From NCBI RefSeq assembly GCF_027942295.1, contig NZ_CP101416.1:1900001-1964000 (forward strand): a stretch of DNA of 64,000 nt, written 5' to 3'. The position numbers and the translations under genes are program-made. This DNA comes from Pseudanabaena sp. Chao 1811 (GTDB lineage Bacteria > Cyanobacteriota > Cyanobacteriia > Pseudanabaenales > Pseudanabaenaceae). This document shows, piece after piece, positions 17,010 to 26,873 of this stretch (position 1 is the first letter of the stretch; the number at the start of each line of letters is the position of its first letter). A model generated the notes under the pieces. That model was not told the origin of the DNA and searched no databases. It saw only the letters and a list, made by a program, of their open reading frames with translations.

Positions 17010-18758
17010 ATGTCCACACCAGAATCAGAATTTCCCCATTCAGAATTACCTCATAAGGCGGGGCGTGCCGATCAAGTTGGTGCAAGCCTCGTCACAGCTA
17101 AAATTGCAGGTAATCTTGCCCTTGCCTCTAGTATTACGATCGCCCTACTTGTGGGGATTGTATTTTCCCTAGTCACGGCAACAATTTTTATCGTCAATAG
17201 CCCCAATCCGATCCTTGGATTTGGCGTTGCGGTAATCGTCACTGTTTTAGTCAATGCGATCATCTTCTTTGTATCGCCTTGGATCATGGACTTGACTCAA
17301 GGTTGGCTCTATCACACCCGCTGGGTCAAGATCGAAGAAATTGAACGCCTCAGCCCTGAATCAGCTCGCACCATTCAACGTGTTTGCAATCTCAAAAAGA
17401 TTACCCAGCCACGTTTAGGGATTATTGATGATAACAATCCGACTGCTTTTACCTATGGGGCTTTGCCTAATAGCGCTCGTCTAGTGGTCAGTGCAGGTTT
17501 ATTCAAATATCTAGATGATGACGAAGCTGCCACTGTCTATGCCCATGAACTAGGGCATATTGTCCATTGGGACTTTGCGGTGATGACCGTTGCCTCGACA
17601 TTGGTGCAAATTACTTATTTGCTCTATGTCACCATTCGCGAGGTTGGTAAAAGAATTAATGATGAACGGGCAGAAAATGCCGCGATGATTACTGCCTTTA
17701 TTGCCTATGGCTTTTATATCGTCGGCACATATTTGCTGCTCTATCTATCGCGTACCAGAGAATATTTTGCTGACCATTTCGCTGCCGAGCAAACGGGTAA
17801 TCCCAATGCTTTGTCACGCGCTTTGGTCAAAATTGCCTATGGCATCGTCCAAGAAACTGAAAAAGCAACGGAGCCAAGTCGTTTGATGCAGGGTACTCGC
17901 GCCCTTGGTATCTATGATGCTAAGGCAGCAGCTTCTACGGGTACGGCTTATCAAATTTCATCTTCTCCAGAAAAAATTGGTCGTCTCTTCCTGTGGGATT
18001 TGTTTAATCCTTGGGGTTGGTGGATGGAGCTAAACTCGACCCATCCGCTCACGGGCAAGCGAGTTCGTGCTCTCAGTAACTATGCTGAGCAGCTTGGTTT
18101 AGATATGGAGTTTGATATGGGGCGTGTAGTTGCTGAGGGTAAACGCCTCGACAAAAAACGCCTTTATGGTACGTTCTATCAAGATGTTCTGCTCTATGGT
18201 GCAGAATTCATTGCGATTATCCTTGGTTTAGCGATCGGTGCAGTTCTATTTAAGAGTATTGGTGGCTTAAAAGCATTTGTGGCGATTCCATTACTATTGC
18301 TAGGTGCAGTGATGATCTTTAAACGGTCGGTCATGTATCCCAGTTCCAAGAATGCGCCAGCAACTGATGTAATTACCCTGATGTCCGATGCCTATGCTAG
18401 CCCTCTACGTGGTCAACCTGTGCAATTGGAAGGAACTCTGATCGGTCGTGGTGATGCAGGTTATGTATTTGGTTCCGATCTGAAGTTACAGGACAAATCA
18501 GGGATGATGTATCTGCTCTATGCATCCCGTTGGGGTCCTCTTGGTAATTTCTTCTTTGGCATGAAGCGGGTACAGGGTTTGATTGGAATGGAAACTACTG
18601 CTAAGGGTTGGTTCCGTCGTGGTATTGCCTCTTGGATGGATTTAGAACTTCTATCTACTACTAATGGTAATAAAGTATCCAGTCATCCCGCTTTTTGGGG
18701 ACTAGTCTGGTCAATCATCTTTTTAGCGATCGGCGCATTGCTATTTCTTACGAAATAA
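17010..18758 (+). CDS. M48-family membrane zinc metalloprotease (HtpX-like) with extra C-terminal membrane domain
   Basis: 582 residues. Two membrane helices near the N-terminus (about 30-95) precede the M48 peptidase core. The zinc motif is HELGH at 179-183 (His179, Glu180, His183), with a third-ligand Glu in REYFADHFAAEQ. A further helix pair (about 405-445) leads to a C-terminal OB-like region (LRGQPVQLEGTLIGRGDAG) and a last helix. HtpX-like proteases degrade damaged membrane proteins; the family usually ends near 290 residues, so the C-terminal half is an accessory domain of the cyanobacterial form. GAGAGGA just before the ATG supports the start. A terminator follows. Confidence 0.88.
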   Translation: MSTPESEFPHSELPHKAGRADQVGASLVTAKIAGNLALASSITIALLVGIVFSLVTATIFIVNSPNPILGFGVAVIVTVLVNAIIFFVSPWIMDLTQGWLYHTRWVKIEEIERLSPESARTIQRVCNLKKITQPRLGIIDDNNPTAFTYGALPNSARLVVSAGLFKYLDDDEAATVYAHELGHIVHWDFAVMTVASTLVQITYLLYVTIREVGKRINDERAENAAMITAFIAYGFYIVGTYLLLYLSRTREYFADHFAAEQTGNPNALSRALVKIAYGIVQETEKATEPSRLMQGTRALGIYDAKAAASTGTAYQISSSPEKIGRLFLWDLFNPWGWWMELNSTHPLTGKRVRALSNYAEQLGLDMEFDMGRVVAEGKRLDKKRLYGTFYQDVLLYGAEFIAIILGLAIGAVLFKSIGGLKAFVAIPLLLLGAVMIFKRSVMYPSSKNAPATDVITLMSDAYASPLRGQPVQLEGTLIGRGDAGYVFGSDLKLQDKSGMMYLLYASRWGPLGNFFFGMKRVQGLIGMETTAKGWFRRGIASWMDLELLSTTNGNKVSSHPAFWGLVWSIIFLAIGALLFLTK

Positions 18759-18793
18759 CTTGCTAAACAAGTAGTTCAGATTAGATATTCCAA

Positions 18794-18823
18794 TAAAAGA
18801 GAGGGCGATCGCCCTCTCTTTTA
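18794..18823. terminator. Bidirectional terminator with a HIP1 core
   Basis: Perfect 30-bp palindrome, TAAAAGAGAGGGCGA and its complement, centred on GGCGATCGCC. It separates the converging protease and nucleotidase genes. The arms give U-runs on both strands. Confidence 0.85.
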
Positions 18824-18850
18824 TTATGGCAGCGACCTTGATCGCCTTTA

Positions 18851-20524
18851 CTACTGACGCACAATACGATTCTCGATTTTTACCTGTAATGGTGAGCTAG
18901 CACTGATATATTCGGCGATCGCATCTGATAGCAGATACCCAGTTTCTAAAAGATTTTTACCTTCAGCAAAGGCGCGATAACCATCACCACCAGAGGCGAG
19001 GAAGTTATTTGTGGCTACCTTATAAATTGCATTGGGATTCAACAATTGGAATGTCCCTGAAGCATCCTTTACTTCTACCTTCGTAACGCGCTTACCTGCG
19101 GGAAGTTTCGCATCCCAGACAAAGCGAACTCCTGCCACTTGGGGAAATCTGCCTTCCTCTTGCTCTGCCATGCTCACACCACTTTCTAGGGCTTCCTTTA
19201 ACTGCTTACCAGTCAATTCCACCCTTGTAATCGTATTGCCAAAGGGAAGTGCTTCCAAGACATTGCCCATCGTGATATTGCCTAAAGGGAAACCGTTGCG
19301 AATGCCTCCCGCATTAATCAGAGCTACTTGGACTTGATCAGCCTTTGTTTTTGCCAAGATCGCATCAGCAATCAAGTTACCTAAAGCCGTTTCGCTAGTT
19401 CGCATTTTCACGCGATCGCCATCTAGCGCCACCAAAGATTTACCAATAATCTTTTGACGTAATGCCTCAATTGGTGCTGCATATGCCTTGAGTTTATCGG
19501 CAAATTCTTGATTAGACTTGATACTGGCATCAAGGGCATGGGGCTTTCCTGCCCAAGCAATTAACTTACCTGTGCGATCGAAACTCACCGACAGATCTCC
19601 TAAGTATTTGCCCCATTCCCAATCCGTAACTACTAGTACAGGTTCCTTGGTTCCATTCTTCTCAACCAATGGATAGGGATGATTAGCATTGGGAATATTG
19701 CCGACTGGCGTATGACTATGAGCGCCAATGATGATATCGATGTCAGGGACTTTTTGCGCCAGTAACACATCATTGTCAAAACCAATGTGAGTCAGGGCAA
19801 TAATTTTATTAATTCCTTGTTGCTTAAGGTTTTGGACTGATTTACGCGCCGCCGCGATCGGATCGGTAAACTTCACACCATCCCCAACGCTAGATAAAAT
19901 CGCTGTATCGGGAGTTGTCAAGCCAAATACTCCAATCTTTTCGCCTTTGACATTGAGAATATGCCAAGGAAGAACTTTGCCATAGAGAGGCGATTCGGGC
20001 GCGATGTCGAGATTCGCAGAAATGATGGGGAATTTTGCCTTAGCGATGAAGTCGGCAAGGACTTGCTGACCGCGATCGAATTCATGATTGCCAATGGTTC
20101 CAGCATCGTAGGCAAGGGCATTATAAAAATCGAGGTCAGCCTGTCCGAGATATTGATTGAAATAGAGAGTACCTTGAAAAATATCCCCTGCATCCAAGAG
20201 CAGCAAAGGTTCTTGATTGGTTGTATTCTCCGCACGGATTTGATCGATGAGAGTACGGCGACGGGCGATTCCACCCAATAAGCGATCGCCATATTTGACA
20301 GGTTCCAAATGCGCGTGATGATCGTTGGTATGCAAAATTCTGAGGGAGAAGCGACTTTCCTGTGCAACAACATTTAACAGCGTAGGAGACACGGCAATCA
20401 GAAAGGTAATCACGAAAGCTACGAATATCTGAAAAGATCGCCTCATCTGAAGTTTCAGTTTTAAGTATTTAGCGATCGCTTTTAAACTATTCTTCGCTTT
20501 CACAGTCATCACCCTCAAGTTCAC
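18851..20524 (-). CDS. Exported 5'-nucleotidase / UshA-like metallophosphoesterase
   Basis: 557 residues. An N-terminal signal segment (FVAFVITFLIAVSPTLL) indicates export. The calcineurin-like metallophosphoesterase domain (about 60-330) shows the metal motifs HTNDHHAH, DAGDIFQGT, GNHEFDRG, THIGFDND and GAHSHT. The C-terminal 5'-nucleotidase domain (about 360-535) has the substrate-binding patterns NAGGIRNGFPLG and ASGGDGYRAF. Such enzymes hydrolyse extracellular nucleotides or UDP-sugars to release phosphate and nucleosides in the periplasm. The first of several in-frame starts (MNLRVMTVKAK) gives a long pre-signal; the ATGs before TVKAKN or RRSFQIF are alternatives. No phosphate-regulon (Pho) box was recognised. 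Confidence 0.9.
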   Translation of the reverse strand: MNLRVMTVKAKNSLKAIAKYLKLKLQMRRSFQIFVAFVITFLIAVSPTLLNVVAQESRFSLRILHTNDHHAHLEPVKYGDRLLGGIARRRTLIDQIRAENTTNQEPLLLLDAGDIFQGTLYFNQYLGQADLDFYNALAYDAGTIGNHEFDRGQQVLADFIAKAKFPIISANLDIAPESPLYGKVLPWHILNVKGEKIGVFGLTTPDTAILSSVGDGVKFTDPIAAARKSVQNLKQQGINKIIALTHIGFDNDVLLAQKVPDIDIIIGAHSHTPVGNIPNANHPYPLVEKNGTKEPVLVVTDWEWGKYLGDLSVSFDRTGKLIAWAGKPHALDASIKSNQEFADKLKAYAAPIEALRQKIIGKSLVALDGDRVKMRTSETALGNLIADAILAKTKADQVQVALINAGGIRNGFPLGNITMGNVLEALPFGNTITRVELTGKQLKEALESGVSMAEQEEGRFPQVAGVRFVWDAKLPAGKRVTKVEVKDASGTFQLLNPNAIYKVATNNFLASGGDGYRAFAEGKNLLETGYLLSDAIAEYISASSPLQVKIENRIVRQ

Positions 20525-20624
20525 AGGTTTTTCTATGCCAGTTTAGCGCTTGTTTTTAGCAATAGTTCACTTGCTCAATTGATTGTCACATTCAGTCTTT
20601 TTGTTAGGAAAGGCAGCGCTGCGC

Positions 20625-21257
20625 TTAAAATTTAATCCGCCGATAAATTTCTGACATTGGCAGTTCCAAGTTTAAGCTCTGTAAATGAATAGTCTGCTCT
20701 AAGCGATCGCATATTTGTAATTGCCAGCGATCGTTATTATTTTGGCGATCCAGTTGGTAGTACTGTTCTACATAAGGGTCTACTTGACTAACAAGCAAAT
20801 ATTCACAGAAGCTAGGAATTGAGCGATATTTTCTAAACTTATCGCCGCGATCGTAGCCTTCGGTGGAAGGAGATAGAACTTCCACAATTAATAAAGGATT
20901 TAGAATTTCATCGGTACGATCACCGTTAAATTCTGGCTCACCGTTAATTACTAGAACATCAGCATAGGTTCCATGATTAAAAGTAGGAACCCAAATACGC
21001 AGATCGCCATTGTAAATTTGAAAATTGGTTTTACGAACCGCGATATTCAAGAATGTGGTGATGTCTACAGCAATACAACTGTGAGCAGACGATCCTCCTG
21101 TCATAGCAATAATTTCTCCGTTGCAATATTCATAACGTCCTTCAGATGTTTCGGCGATCGCCCGATATTCCTCTAGGGTCATACGAACTTTGCCATCTGA
21201 AGGTTCAGATTCTGGAGATATATTTTTTGCGATCGGTTTAGCTTGAGCGATGACCAT
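20625..21257 (-). CDS. Uma2-family restriction-endonuclease-like protein (DUF820)
   Basis: 210 residues of the PD-(D/E)XK superfamily that is expanded in cyanobacteria. Visible family features are MTLEEYRAIAETSEGRYEYCNG, the acidic metal site GTYADVLVI, and IVEVLSPSTEGYDRGDKFRKYR with the Glu and Lys of the active site. The catalytic residues appear intact. The cellular role of these proteins is unknown; many lie near mobile regions. It is a single gene, with the start ATG at 21257 and a GC-poor leader. Confidence 0.85.
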   Translation of the reverse strand: MVIAQAKPIAKNISPESEPSDGKVRMTLEEYRAIAETSEGRYEYCNGEIIAMTGGSSAHSCIAVDITTFLNIAVRKTNFQIYNGDLRIWVPTFNHGTYADVLVINGEPEFNGDRTDEILNPLLIVEVLSPSTEGYDRGDKFRKYRSIPSFCEYLLVSQVDPYVEQYYQLDRQNNNDRWQLQICDRLEQTIHLQSLNLELPMSEIYRRIKF

Positions 21258-21296
21258 GATCGTACCTCTGACGTAACGTTAAGAGCTAATTATAGC

Positions 21297-21360
21297 GTAG
21301 GGGAAATTCATGAACTTCCCCTACAGCAAGAATCTCTGTGCAAAGCACAGAGATTCTTGC
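21297..21360. terminator. Tandem hairpins between Uma2 gene and dapL
   Basis: A 14-bp near-perfect palindrome (21297-21324) and a 16-bp perfect stem with loop AAA (21326-21360) lie between the Uma2 gene and the dapL stop. The last base of the second hairpin is the first plus-strand base of the dapL stop. It likely ends dapL transcription before the Uma2 gene. Confidence 0.65.
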
Positions 21361-22592
21361 TATTTGAACTTATCGAGAATACGACGCATGGCTTCATTCA
21401 CATTATCGCGACTGTTGAAAGCTGAGATACGGAAGTAACCTTCACCTGCTGCACCAAAACCAGAACCGGGGGTTCCCACTACATTACAGGTTTGCAAGAG
21501 CTTATCAAAGAAATCCCAACTGGTCAGCCCTGCGGGAGTCTGCACCCATACATAGGGAGCGTTCTCACCACCATAGACAGCCAATCCTGCTTCAGTCAAC
21601 TTCTCGCGGATAATCTTGGCATTTTCCATATAGAAGTCAATCAAGGCTCTAGTTTGTGCCTTTCCTTCTTCAGAATAGACGGCTTCTGCGCCACGTTGGA
21701 CGATATAGGAAACACCATTAAACTTAGTGGATTGACGACGATTCCAGAGCTTCCATAATTCTACGTTAGAACCATCTTTCGCCTTACCAATCAAGTTCTT
21801 AGGCACAACGGTTAACGCGCAACGAGTACCTGTAAATCCTGCATTCTTGGAGAAAGAACGGAATTCGATCGCACATTCTTTTGCGCCTTCAATTTCGTAA
21901 ATAGAATGAGGAAGGCTAGGATCGGTGATAAATGCTTCGTAGGCAGCATCAAAGAAGATAATTGAGCCATTAGCACGCGCATAATCAACCCATGCTTGCA
22001 AATGCTCCTTTGTTGCGGTTGCGCCTGTGGGATTGTTGGGGAAGCAGAGATAGATTAAATCGACTTTTTTGGTGGGAATCTCGGCTGTGAAATTATTTTC
22101 GGCAGTTACAGGCAAATAAACTAAGCCTTCGTATTCACCTTTATCGTTGATGTCGCCTGTGTGTCCTGCCATGACGTTCGTATCCACATACACGGGATAG
22201 ACAGGATCTGTGACAGCAATGATATTGTCATCGCCAAAAATATCGAGAATGTTGCCGCAGTCGCACTTAGAGCCATCGGAAATAAAAATCTCGGAAGCGT
22301 CAATATCACAGCCTCTTGCCTGAAAATCATTTGCGGCAATCTTTTCACGCAACCATGCGTAGCCTTGTTCGGGTCCATATCCCTTAAATGAACTGCGATC
22401 GCCCATATCTTCAACCGCTTTGATCATGGCATCACGACATGCCTCTGGCAAGGGTTCGGTGACATCGCCAATGCCAAGACGGATCACTTTTGCGTCAGGA
22501 TTTGCCTCGATAAAGGCGTTTACCCGTCTTGCAATTTCGGGAAACAGGTAGCCTGCCTTGAGTTTGAGATAGTTGTCGTTAACGGTAGCCAT
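21360..22592 (-). CDS. dapL: LL-diaminopimelate aminotransferase
   Basis: 410 residues, full length for DapL. The fold type I aminotransferase features are present: [10 protein letters not shown] and [12 protein letters not shown] at the N-terminus, [20 protein letters not shown], and the PLP lysine in [14 protein letters not shown]. It converts tetrahydrodipicolinate to LL-diaminopimelate in one step, the lysine and peptidoglycan route used by cyanobacteria and plants. It is a single gene with an upstream gap of 154 bp that probably holds its promoter. Identification is confident. Confidence 0.96.
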   Translation of the reverse strand: MATVNDNYLKLKAGYLFPEIARRVNAFIEANPDAKVIRLGIGDVTEPLPEACRDAMIKAVEDMGDRSSFKGYGPEQGYAWLREKIAANDFQARGCDIDASEIFISDGSKCDCGNILDIFGDDNIIAVTDPVYPVYVDTNVMAGHTGDINDKGEYEGLVYLPVTAENNFTAEIPTKKVDLIYLCFPNNPTGATATKEHLQAWVDYARANGSIIFFDAAYEAFITDPSLPHSIYEIEGAKECAIEFRSFSKNAGFTGTRCALTVVPKNLIGKAKDGSNVELWKLWNRRQSTKFNGVSYIVQRGAEAVYSEEGKAQTRALIDFYMENAKIIREKLTEAGLAVYGGENAPYVWVQTPAGLTSWDFFDKLLQTCNVVGTPGSGFGAAGEGYFRISAFNSRDNVNEAMRRILDKFK

Positions 22593-22746
22593 GATGGATG
22601 AGTTAATCTTTTTTGATTTTTGTATAGTTTTATATTATGCCTTGATGAAGTTGCTAATGCGATCAATCAATATGGGACAAGTGCGATCTCTGTATTTCTA
22701 GTCTGGACTACAATTTATACAAGTAATCTTTAGGTAAGTCTTTGCG

Positions 22747-22968
22747 ATGACATCACAAGAACTACAAAAACAAGCCTTGCAATTGCCAATTAGCGATCGC
22801 TGGCAGTTGGTGCAAACTCTCCTAGAGTCTCTAAAACGGGAGTCTCAACCAATTGTAAAACGTGGTAACCTATCGAGCCTTAGAGGTATAGCCAAAAGTT
22901 CGGCTGGAATGGATGAACTTGATGCTAAGGATGATTATGTTAACTATCTCACTAAGAAACACACGTAA
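22747..22968 (+). CDS. Putative antitoxin (addiction-module type)
   Basis: 73 residues. The N-terminal half MTSQELQKQALQLPISDRWQ with LVQTLLESLKRE is typical of short antitoxins that precede PIN or RelE toxins in cyanobacteria. The C-terminal half, which would wrap the toxin, is less conserved. Its TAA overlaps the ATG of the next frame as TAATG, the usual arrangement for a coupled toxin. A HIP1 site lies within the gene, the last one before an AT-rich tract of about 2.2 kb. Confidence 0.6.
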   Translation: MTSQELQKQALQLPISDRWQLVQTLLESLKRESQPIVKRGNLSSLRGIAKSSAGMDELDAKDDYVNYLTKKHT

Positions 22969-23144
22969 TGCGAGTTCCTATTGATACTACTAATGTTGTT
23001 CTTGATTGTAGCAAAGAGAGCAGTTGGCAAAAGATACAGCGAAATTGTTTGGGAAGATTGATTCTGGTAGATCGGAGATTTTCTTGCTACGCCCACTATT
23101 ATCTAACTAAAAAGTGTTTAGAAAAGAGCTATCTTTTTGTCTAA
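22968..23144 (+). pseudogene. Truncated PIN-type toxin remnant
   Basis: A 58-codon frame starting MRVPIDTTNVVLD, close to the N-terminus of PIN-domain toxins with their first metal Asp (usually MRVLIDTNVVLD). After about 13 residues the sequence no longer fits the family, and it stops at 23142-23144, far short of about 130 residues. The start overlaps the antitoxin stop. Deletion or frameshift has probably removed the catalytic domain; downstream sequence belongs to another gene. Confidence 0.55.
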
Positions 23145-23200
23145 TTATCATATATACTCCACTAAAGATACACAAAAAACATATCTATTATTTAGCTTAC

Positions 23201-23608
23201 ATGCAATGGTCTAATCATTTCCCAGACTCTTGTCCACCCAACGATGCTGATTGTAAATCTATAACTGTATATAGATTTTTAGGGGATAACGAAATTAAAT
23301 CTGAGCATTTTTTAACAGTGAGGGAACTCTATCCTAAGAGAAAATTTCCAGAAACGGAGAAAGAATGCCGAGCATGTAGTTTGTCAGTTTTAGTAAGCAG
23401 AGATGAGGCTATTAGACTACAGAAAACAATACCGAATTACATGAAGAAATCAATAGCAGAAGGAAAACTAGAAGAATCTTCGGGTAAAATAAAGCATACT
23501 CCATCTGCTGGAAAAAATGACTCGTCACATCATAGTTGGTGGGTTCCAAGTGATGTAAAACCTTGGACATTATTTCAGGAGATTATTGAACCACCCCAAA
23601 GTGCATAA
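23201..23608 (+). CDS. Unrecognised 135-residue protein, first gene of a two-gene unit
   Basis: No family was recognised. From ATG 23201 the protein is soluble with four cysteines (SCPPNDADC and ECRAC), a middle helix (EAIRLQKTIPNYMKKSIAEG) and a C-terminal HHSWWVPSDVKPWTLF motif with three tryptophans. The frame is open 87 bases further upstream, but that part overlaps the toxin remnant and looks non-coding. The next gene begins 23 bp downstream on the same strand, so the two are probably one operon. Base composition is AT-rich, with no HIP1 octamer in either gene, unlike the rest of the window. Confidence 0.55.
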   Translation: MQWSNHFPDSCPPNDADCKSITVYRFLGDNEIKSEHFLTVRELYPKRKFPETEKECRACSLSVLVSRDEAIRLQKTIPNYMKKSIAEGKLEESSGKIKHTPSAGKNDSSHHSWWVPSDVKPWTLFQEIIEPPQSA

Positions 23609-23631
23609 TCGGGTGCTATTTTTATAAAATT

Positions 23632-24861
23632 ATGAACCTCTTACCTAAATATACTTATCTAGGGAAATTAAATATAGTCGAGGTTTATGAAGCGTATGAT
23701 GAACCTTGCCTTTTTGCATGTAAAAATGCATCTGGGCAAATTTTTCTTGCTGTTTTAATAGATGAAGATGAGGAGTATAAACACTGGCTTTATACTCCTT
23801 TATCACAAAAAAGGTTTGAGTATGTAAGATCTGGAGGGATTGATTTACATGATAGTTTTAAACTTGCAGAAGACGGATTTGTCCATAGAGTAAAAGTTCC
23901 TTTTATCGATGAACAAATTAGCGAAATTGAAGTATTACCTTGTGAAAATCTATCTAAAGATATGCTTCCTTTGGCGGGTGAATTTATCCATTTGGAAACT
24001 CAGACATTACCTATTTTGCTTGCTGAAGAATTAAAACAAACTGCATTGTCTTTATGGCGCGAAGTCTTAAGATTTAAGGTAAAATTTCCAAAATATACAC
24101 GCAATGAAGCACCTATAAAGATGTGGGGTAATATGCTATCTTCCCTACAAGAAGTTATTGATTCCATAGGGTATCAAATTGAAGATAATACAAAAAAAAT
24201 TATTTCTCAACAAACTGAGCTTTTATCAACAGCTACTTCAGGGGGATCTTATGCTGTTGATCTAGTTGCAGCTACTAATGTTAACCTCCTGAGAGATTCA
24301 CTAATAGGAGAGGCTCTAGATGTATTTTTTAAGTTAATCGATGCTAGTAATAGCAGTAATATAAATACTGAAGTTGATTCTAGGAATAATGATTTTATTG
24401 AGATAGTAAATACTTTAGGTAGACGTTTTGCATCAAAATATCGCATCTTCTTAAATTTTGTAGCAGATGCAGAAAGTGATGTTAACTTTGATTGGGGTTC
24501 TCCTCATCCTGAAAAAGGAGGATCCACTATGCTCACTTATAGAAATGCCATTAATGCACTCTATTTAATTAGCAAAATGGAGATAACTGCTCCTGAAATT
24601 CTTGAGGTCAGTGGTGTTTTAGTTGGAGGAAATATAGAATCGAAGAGATTTGAGCTTAGGAGTATTTCTGAAGAGTTTAAGTATAAAGGTGAGATTGCAG
24701 ATTCTTTACTTACAAGTGATATAGATATGACACTTGAGGATATTTATAAAGCTACAATCGAAGAGACTATCGAAGTAAATAAAGTAACGGGAGAAACAAA
24801 AGCAAAGTATAAATTAGTAAATCTAGAACTTCTTAAGCTTGAAATAAATAAGGATTCTTAA
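23632..24861 (+). CDS. DUF6575-like protein of unknown function
   Basis: 409 residues. The opening MNLLPKYTYLGKLNIVEVYE, with a nearby ACKNASGQIFLAVLIDE, recalls the uncharacterised DUF6575 family (from memory, not searched). The first about 110 residues look like a beta-rich domain and the remainder is mainly helical. A mid-protein stretch (LLSTATSGGSYAVDLVAATNVNLL) contains no nuclease, helicase or nucleotide-binding motif that I can see. It follows the 135-residue gene by 23 bp. The AT-rich composition and the neighbouring toxin-antitoxin debris point to an acquired accessory island; a defence or conflict role is a guess. Confidence 0.6.
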   Translation: MNLLPKYTYLGKLNIVEVYEAYDEPCLFACKNASGQIFLAVLIDEDEEYKHWLYTPLSQKRFEYVRSGGIDLHDSFKLAEDGFVHRVKVPFIDEQISEIEVLPCENLSKDMLPLAGEFIHLETQTLPILLAEELKQTALSLWREVLRFKVKFPKYTRNEAPIKMWGNMLSSLQEVIDSIGYQIEDNTKKIISQQTELLSTATSGGSYAVDLVAATNVNLLRDSLIGEALDVFFKLIDASNSSNINTEVDSRNNDFIEIVNTLGRRFASKYRIFLNFVADAESDVNFDWGSPHPEKGGSTMLTYRNAINALYLISKMEITAPEILEVSGVLVGGNIESKRFELRSISEEFKYKGEIADSLLTSDIDMTLEDIYKATIEETIEVNKVTGETKAKYKLVNLELLKLEINKDS

Positions 24862-25014
24862 TGGATTTAAAGTGTTAAGAATACTTCATAGAGCCGTAGT
24901 TTTTACAGATTGGATTCATATTCAACTTATCCTCATAATGATCGCAAGTTTAAACTTAGCGCAGGTAAGACATCCTCATCAGATAACACATCAGAATTCG
25001 TGAGGGCTTCCATA

Positions 25015-26709
25015 TTAAAACTGATAGCCTAAGCTAAAGTATAAGGAAGATTCTTGTAAGTTTGTACCGCGATCGCTGAGATTGACAAAAGGAATTGCAT
25101 AATCTAAACGCATATTTAAGCGTTCAACTGGTGTAAATAGCAAACCAACACCACCACCAGCCAAAAAGTTTTGACTTGGCAAAGTATTAGGATTGCTAGA
25201 ATTGTTCCATACTGCACCAGCATCGAGAAAAGGAATGATTTGTAATAATGGAGCGTTTTTCTCATTGCGTAGTGCGGCAATGCGGTTTTCTAAGGAGAAG
25301 CGAATTCCATTATCCCCAGTGCGCGCATTTTGGCGATAACCCCGCAATGACTGACCACCACCAATCGTAAATTGCTGCGAAGACAATAATGAATTTGGCG
25401 ATAACTGCAAATCCAAGGAGCCGATTAAGAGCGAATCTGGACTCAAAGACTGGACTCGCTGAACTTGTCCTAACCAACTCAAAAATGTACCATTAGGGAT
25501 CGTCACTTGGGTTGCACCAAAGATGCCAAGTCCTAAATTAAACTGCGATCGCAAAGACCATGCTCCAAATGTATCGCGTGAGCTATAGTCTTGACCGAAT
25601 CTAACCACACTAGTGCGACTAGTTCCATCAGCTTCTGGCCCAATACCAAAGGGAGTGGCTAAGTTGTTAAAGGCAAATGTCTGCCCTTGTTGATAGCTAA
25701 AACCCAAGGACAAAGCAAATTCTTCAATAGTTGAGCGGACTAGTGGCTGACGAAAATTTACATCAAATAAATTGCTATTACCACGGATGTTTAACACATC
25801 AAACGGAGCTTGGGTAATGCGATAGTTGCTGGGAGCATATCGCAGGGTCAAGGTTCCATTCATCGGATTGACAGGCAAACTGTAGGATAGATCGTATTGA
25901 TTGGAACCACTGGTGGTTGTGCCATAATAGGAAGCTGTCAGAGTATCGCCATTCCCAGAAAGATTACGGAAAAACAAGCCACCACCATAGCGCTCTGAAC
26001 CGACTGCGGGTGGAGAATAGTTGTCAAACGAAGCAAATCCACCAAATTGACTTGCTTCTTTGACTCGCACAACGAGAATACTGCTATCAGCTAAACTGCC
26101 TGCTTTTAAACTAGCTTCTACATCACTAAAAATGGGATCTGCTCGGAGTAATCGCAATTGTTCTTCGATTTGAGTCGTATTGACAGGAACACTAACTCCT
26201 AACGCCACTCGCGATCGCACATAATCTAGATTGGTATGCGTTAACCCCTCGATTTCAATCTTTTCAACTTTGCCTTCAATAACTTGAATAGTAACGACAC
26301 CATCAACTATTTTCTGGGTATCGACTATTGCTTGGGACGTGATATAGCCACGATTTGCATAAATTTGGGTAATTGATTGAGCCGCTTTTTGAATCTGCTC
26401 ATCAGTTACTTGTTTCCCCTCTAGACTTTGCAAAATCGGCGCTAGATCATCCTGATTTAATATAGTACTGCCAACAATATTGACTTTTTTAATTGCGATC
26501 GCTTGAGCAATAAGCGATCGCACTGTTGACAAAGGTACTAGAGAATGATCATTACGATCAACTTTAGTACTTGTATTACTCAGCTTAGAGCGATGACTAA
26601 CAGGTTCAGAAGCGGCTATTTCTATTGAATTAATGATCAAAGTAATACTAATACAGCTGAATATTAAAGAACGTGATAGTGTCAGACTAAGGAAGTTAGA
26701 TAATTTCAT
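25015..26709 (-). CDS. TpsB-type outer-membrane transporter (ShlB/FhaC/HecB family)
   Basis: 564 residues. A signal peptide (about 1-34) is followed by POTRA repeats (about 70-225, with KVNIVGSTILNQDDL and VTIQVIEGKVEKIEIEG) and a 16-strand beta-barrel (about 235-564) ending in the terminal aromatic YFSLGYQF. The barrel motif GGGQSLRGYRQN corresponds to the conserved loop VRGY of the TpsB/Omp85 family. It exports a TpsA partner through the outer membrane. The haemagglutinin gene lies divergently 574 bp away and is the likely cargo. Confidence 0.92.
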   Translation of the reverse strand: MKLSNFLSLTLSRSLIFSCISITLIINSIEIAASEPVSHRSKLSNTSTKVDRNDHSLVPLSTVRSLIAQAIAIKKVNIVGSTILNQDDLAPILQSLEGKQVTDEQIQKAAQSITQIYANRGYITSQAIVDTQKIVDGVVTIQVIEGKVEKIEIEGLTHTNLDYVRSRVALGVSVPVNTTQIEEQLRLLRADPIFSDVEASLKAGSLADSSILVVRVKEASQFGGFASFDNYSPPAVGSERYGGGLFFRNLSGNGDTLTASYYGTTTSGSNQYDLSYSLPVNPMNGTLTLRYAPSNYRITQAPFDVLNIRGNSNLFDVNFRQPLVRSTIEEFALSLGFSYQQGQTFAFNNLATPFGIGPEADGTSRTSVVRFGQDYSSRDTFGAWSLRSQFNLGLGIFGATQVTIPNGTFLSWLGQVQRVQSLSPDSLLIGSLDLQLSPNSLLSSQQFTIGGGQSLRGYRQNARTGDNGIRFSLENRIAALRNEKNAPLLQIIPFLDAGAVWNNSSNPNTLPSQNFLAGGGVGLLFTPVERLNMRLDYAIPFVNLSDRGTNLQESSLYFSLGYQF

Positions 26710-26873
26710 GCTGTTAATATTAATTTTCTGTTAGCAAAGATTTACGCAAGAATAACTAATAATGTTAAAAATGAGCAAATTTCTTTGTCAACAATATACA
26801 ACAGTTAACAAAAATTACAATATTGATTATGTGTTTAAATGCTATAAAAATCTTCTAAGCCCTTTACAATTAT

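Noticed and set aside
23114-23200. Upstream extension of the 135-residue gene
   Set aside because: It overlaps the toxin remnant, lacks a ribosome site and gives a low-complexity leader; ATG 23201 is preferred.
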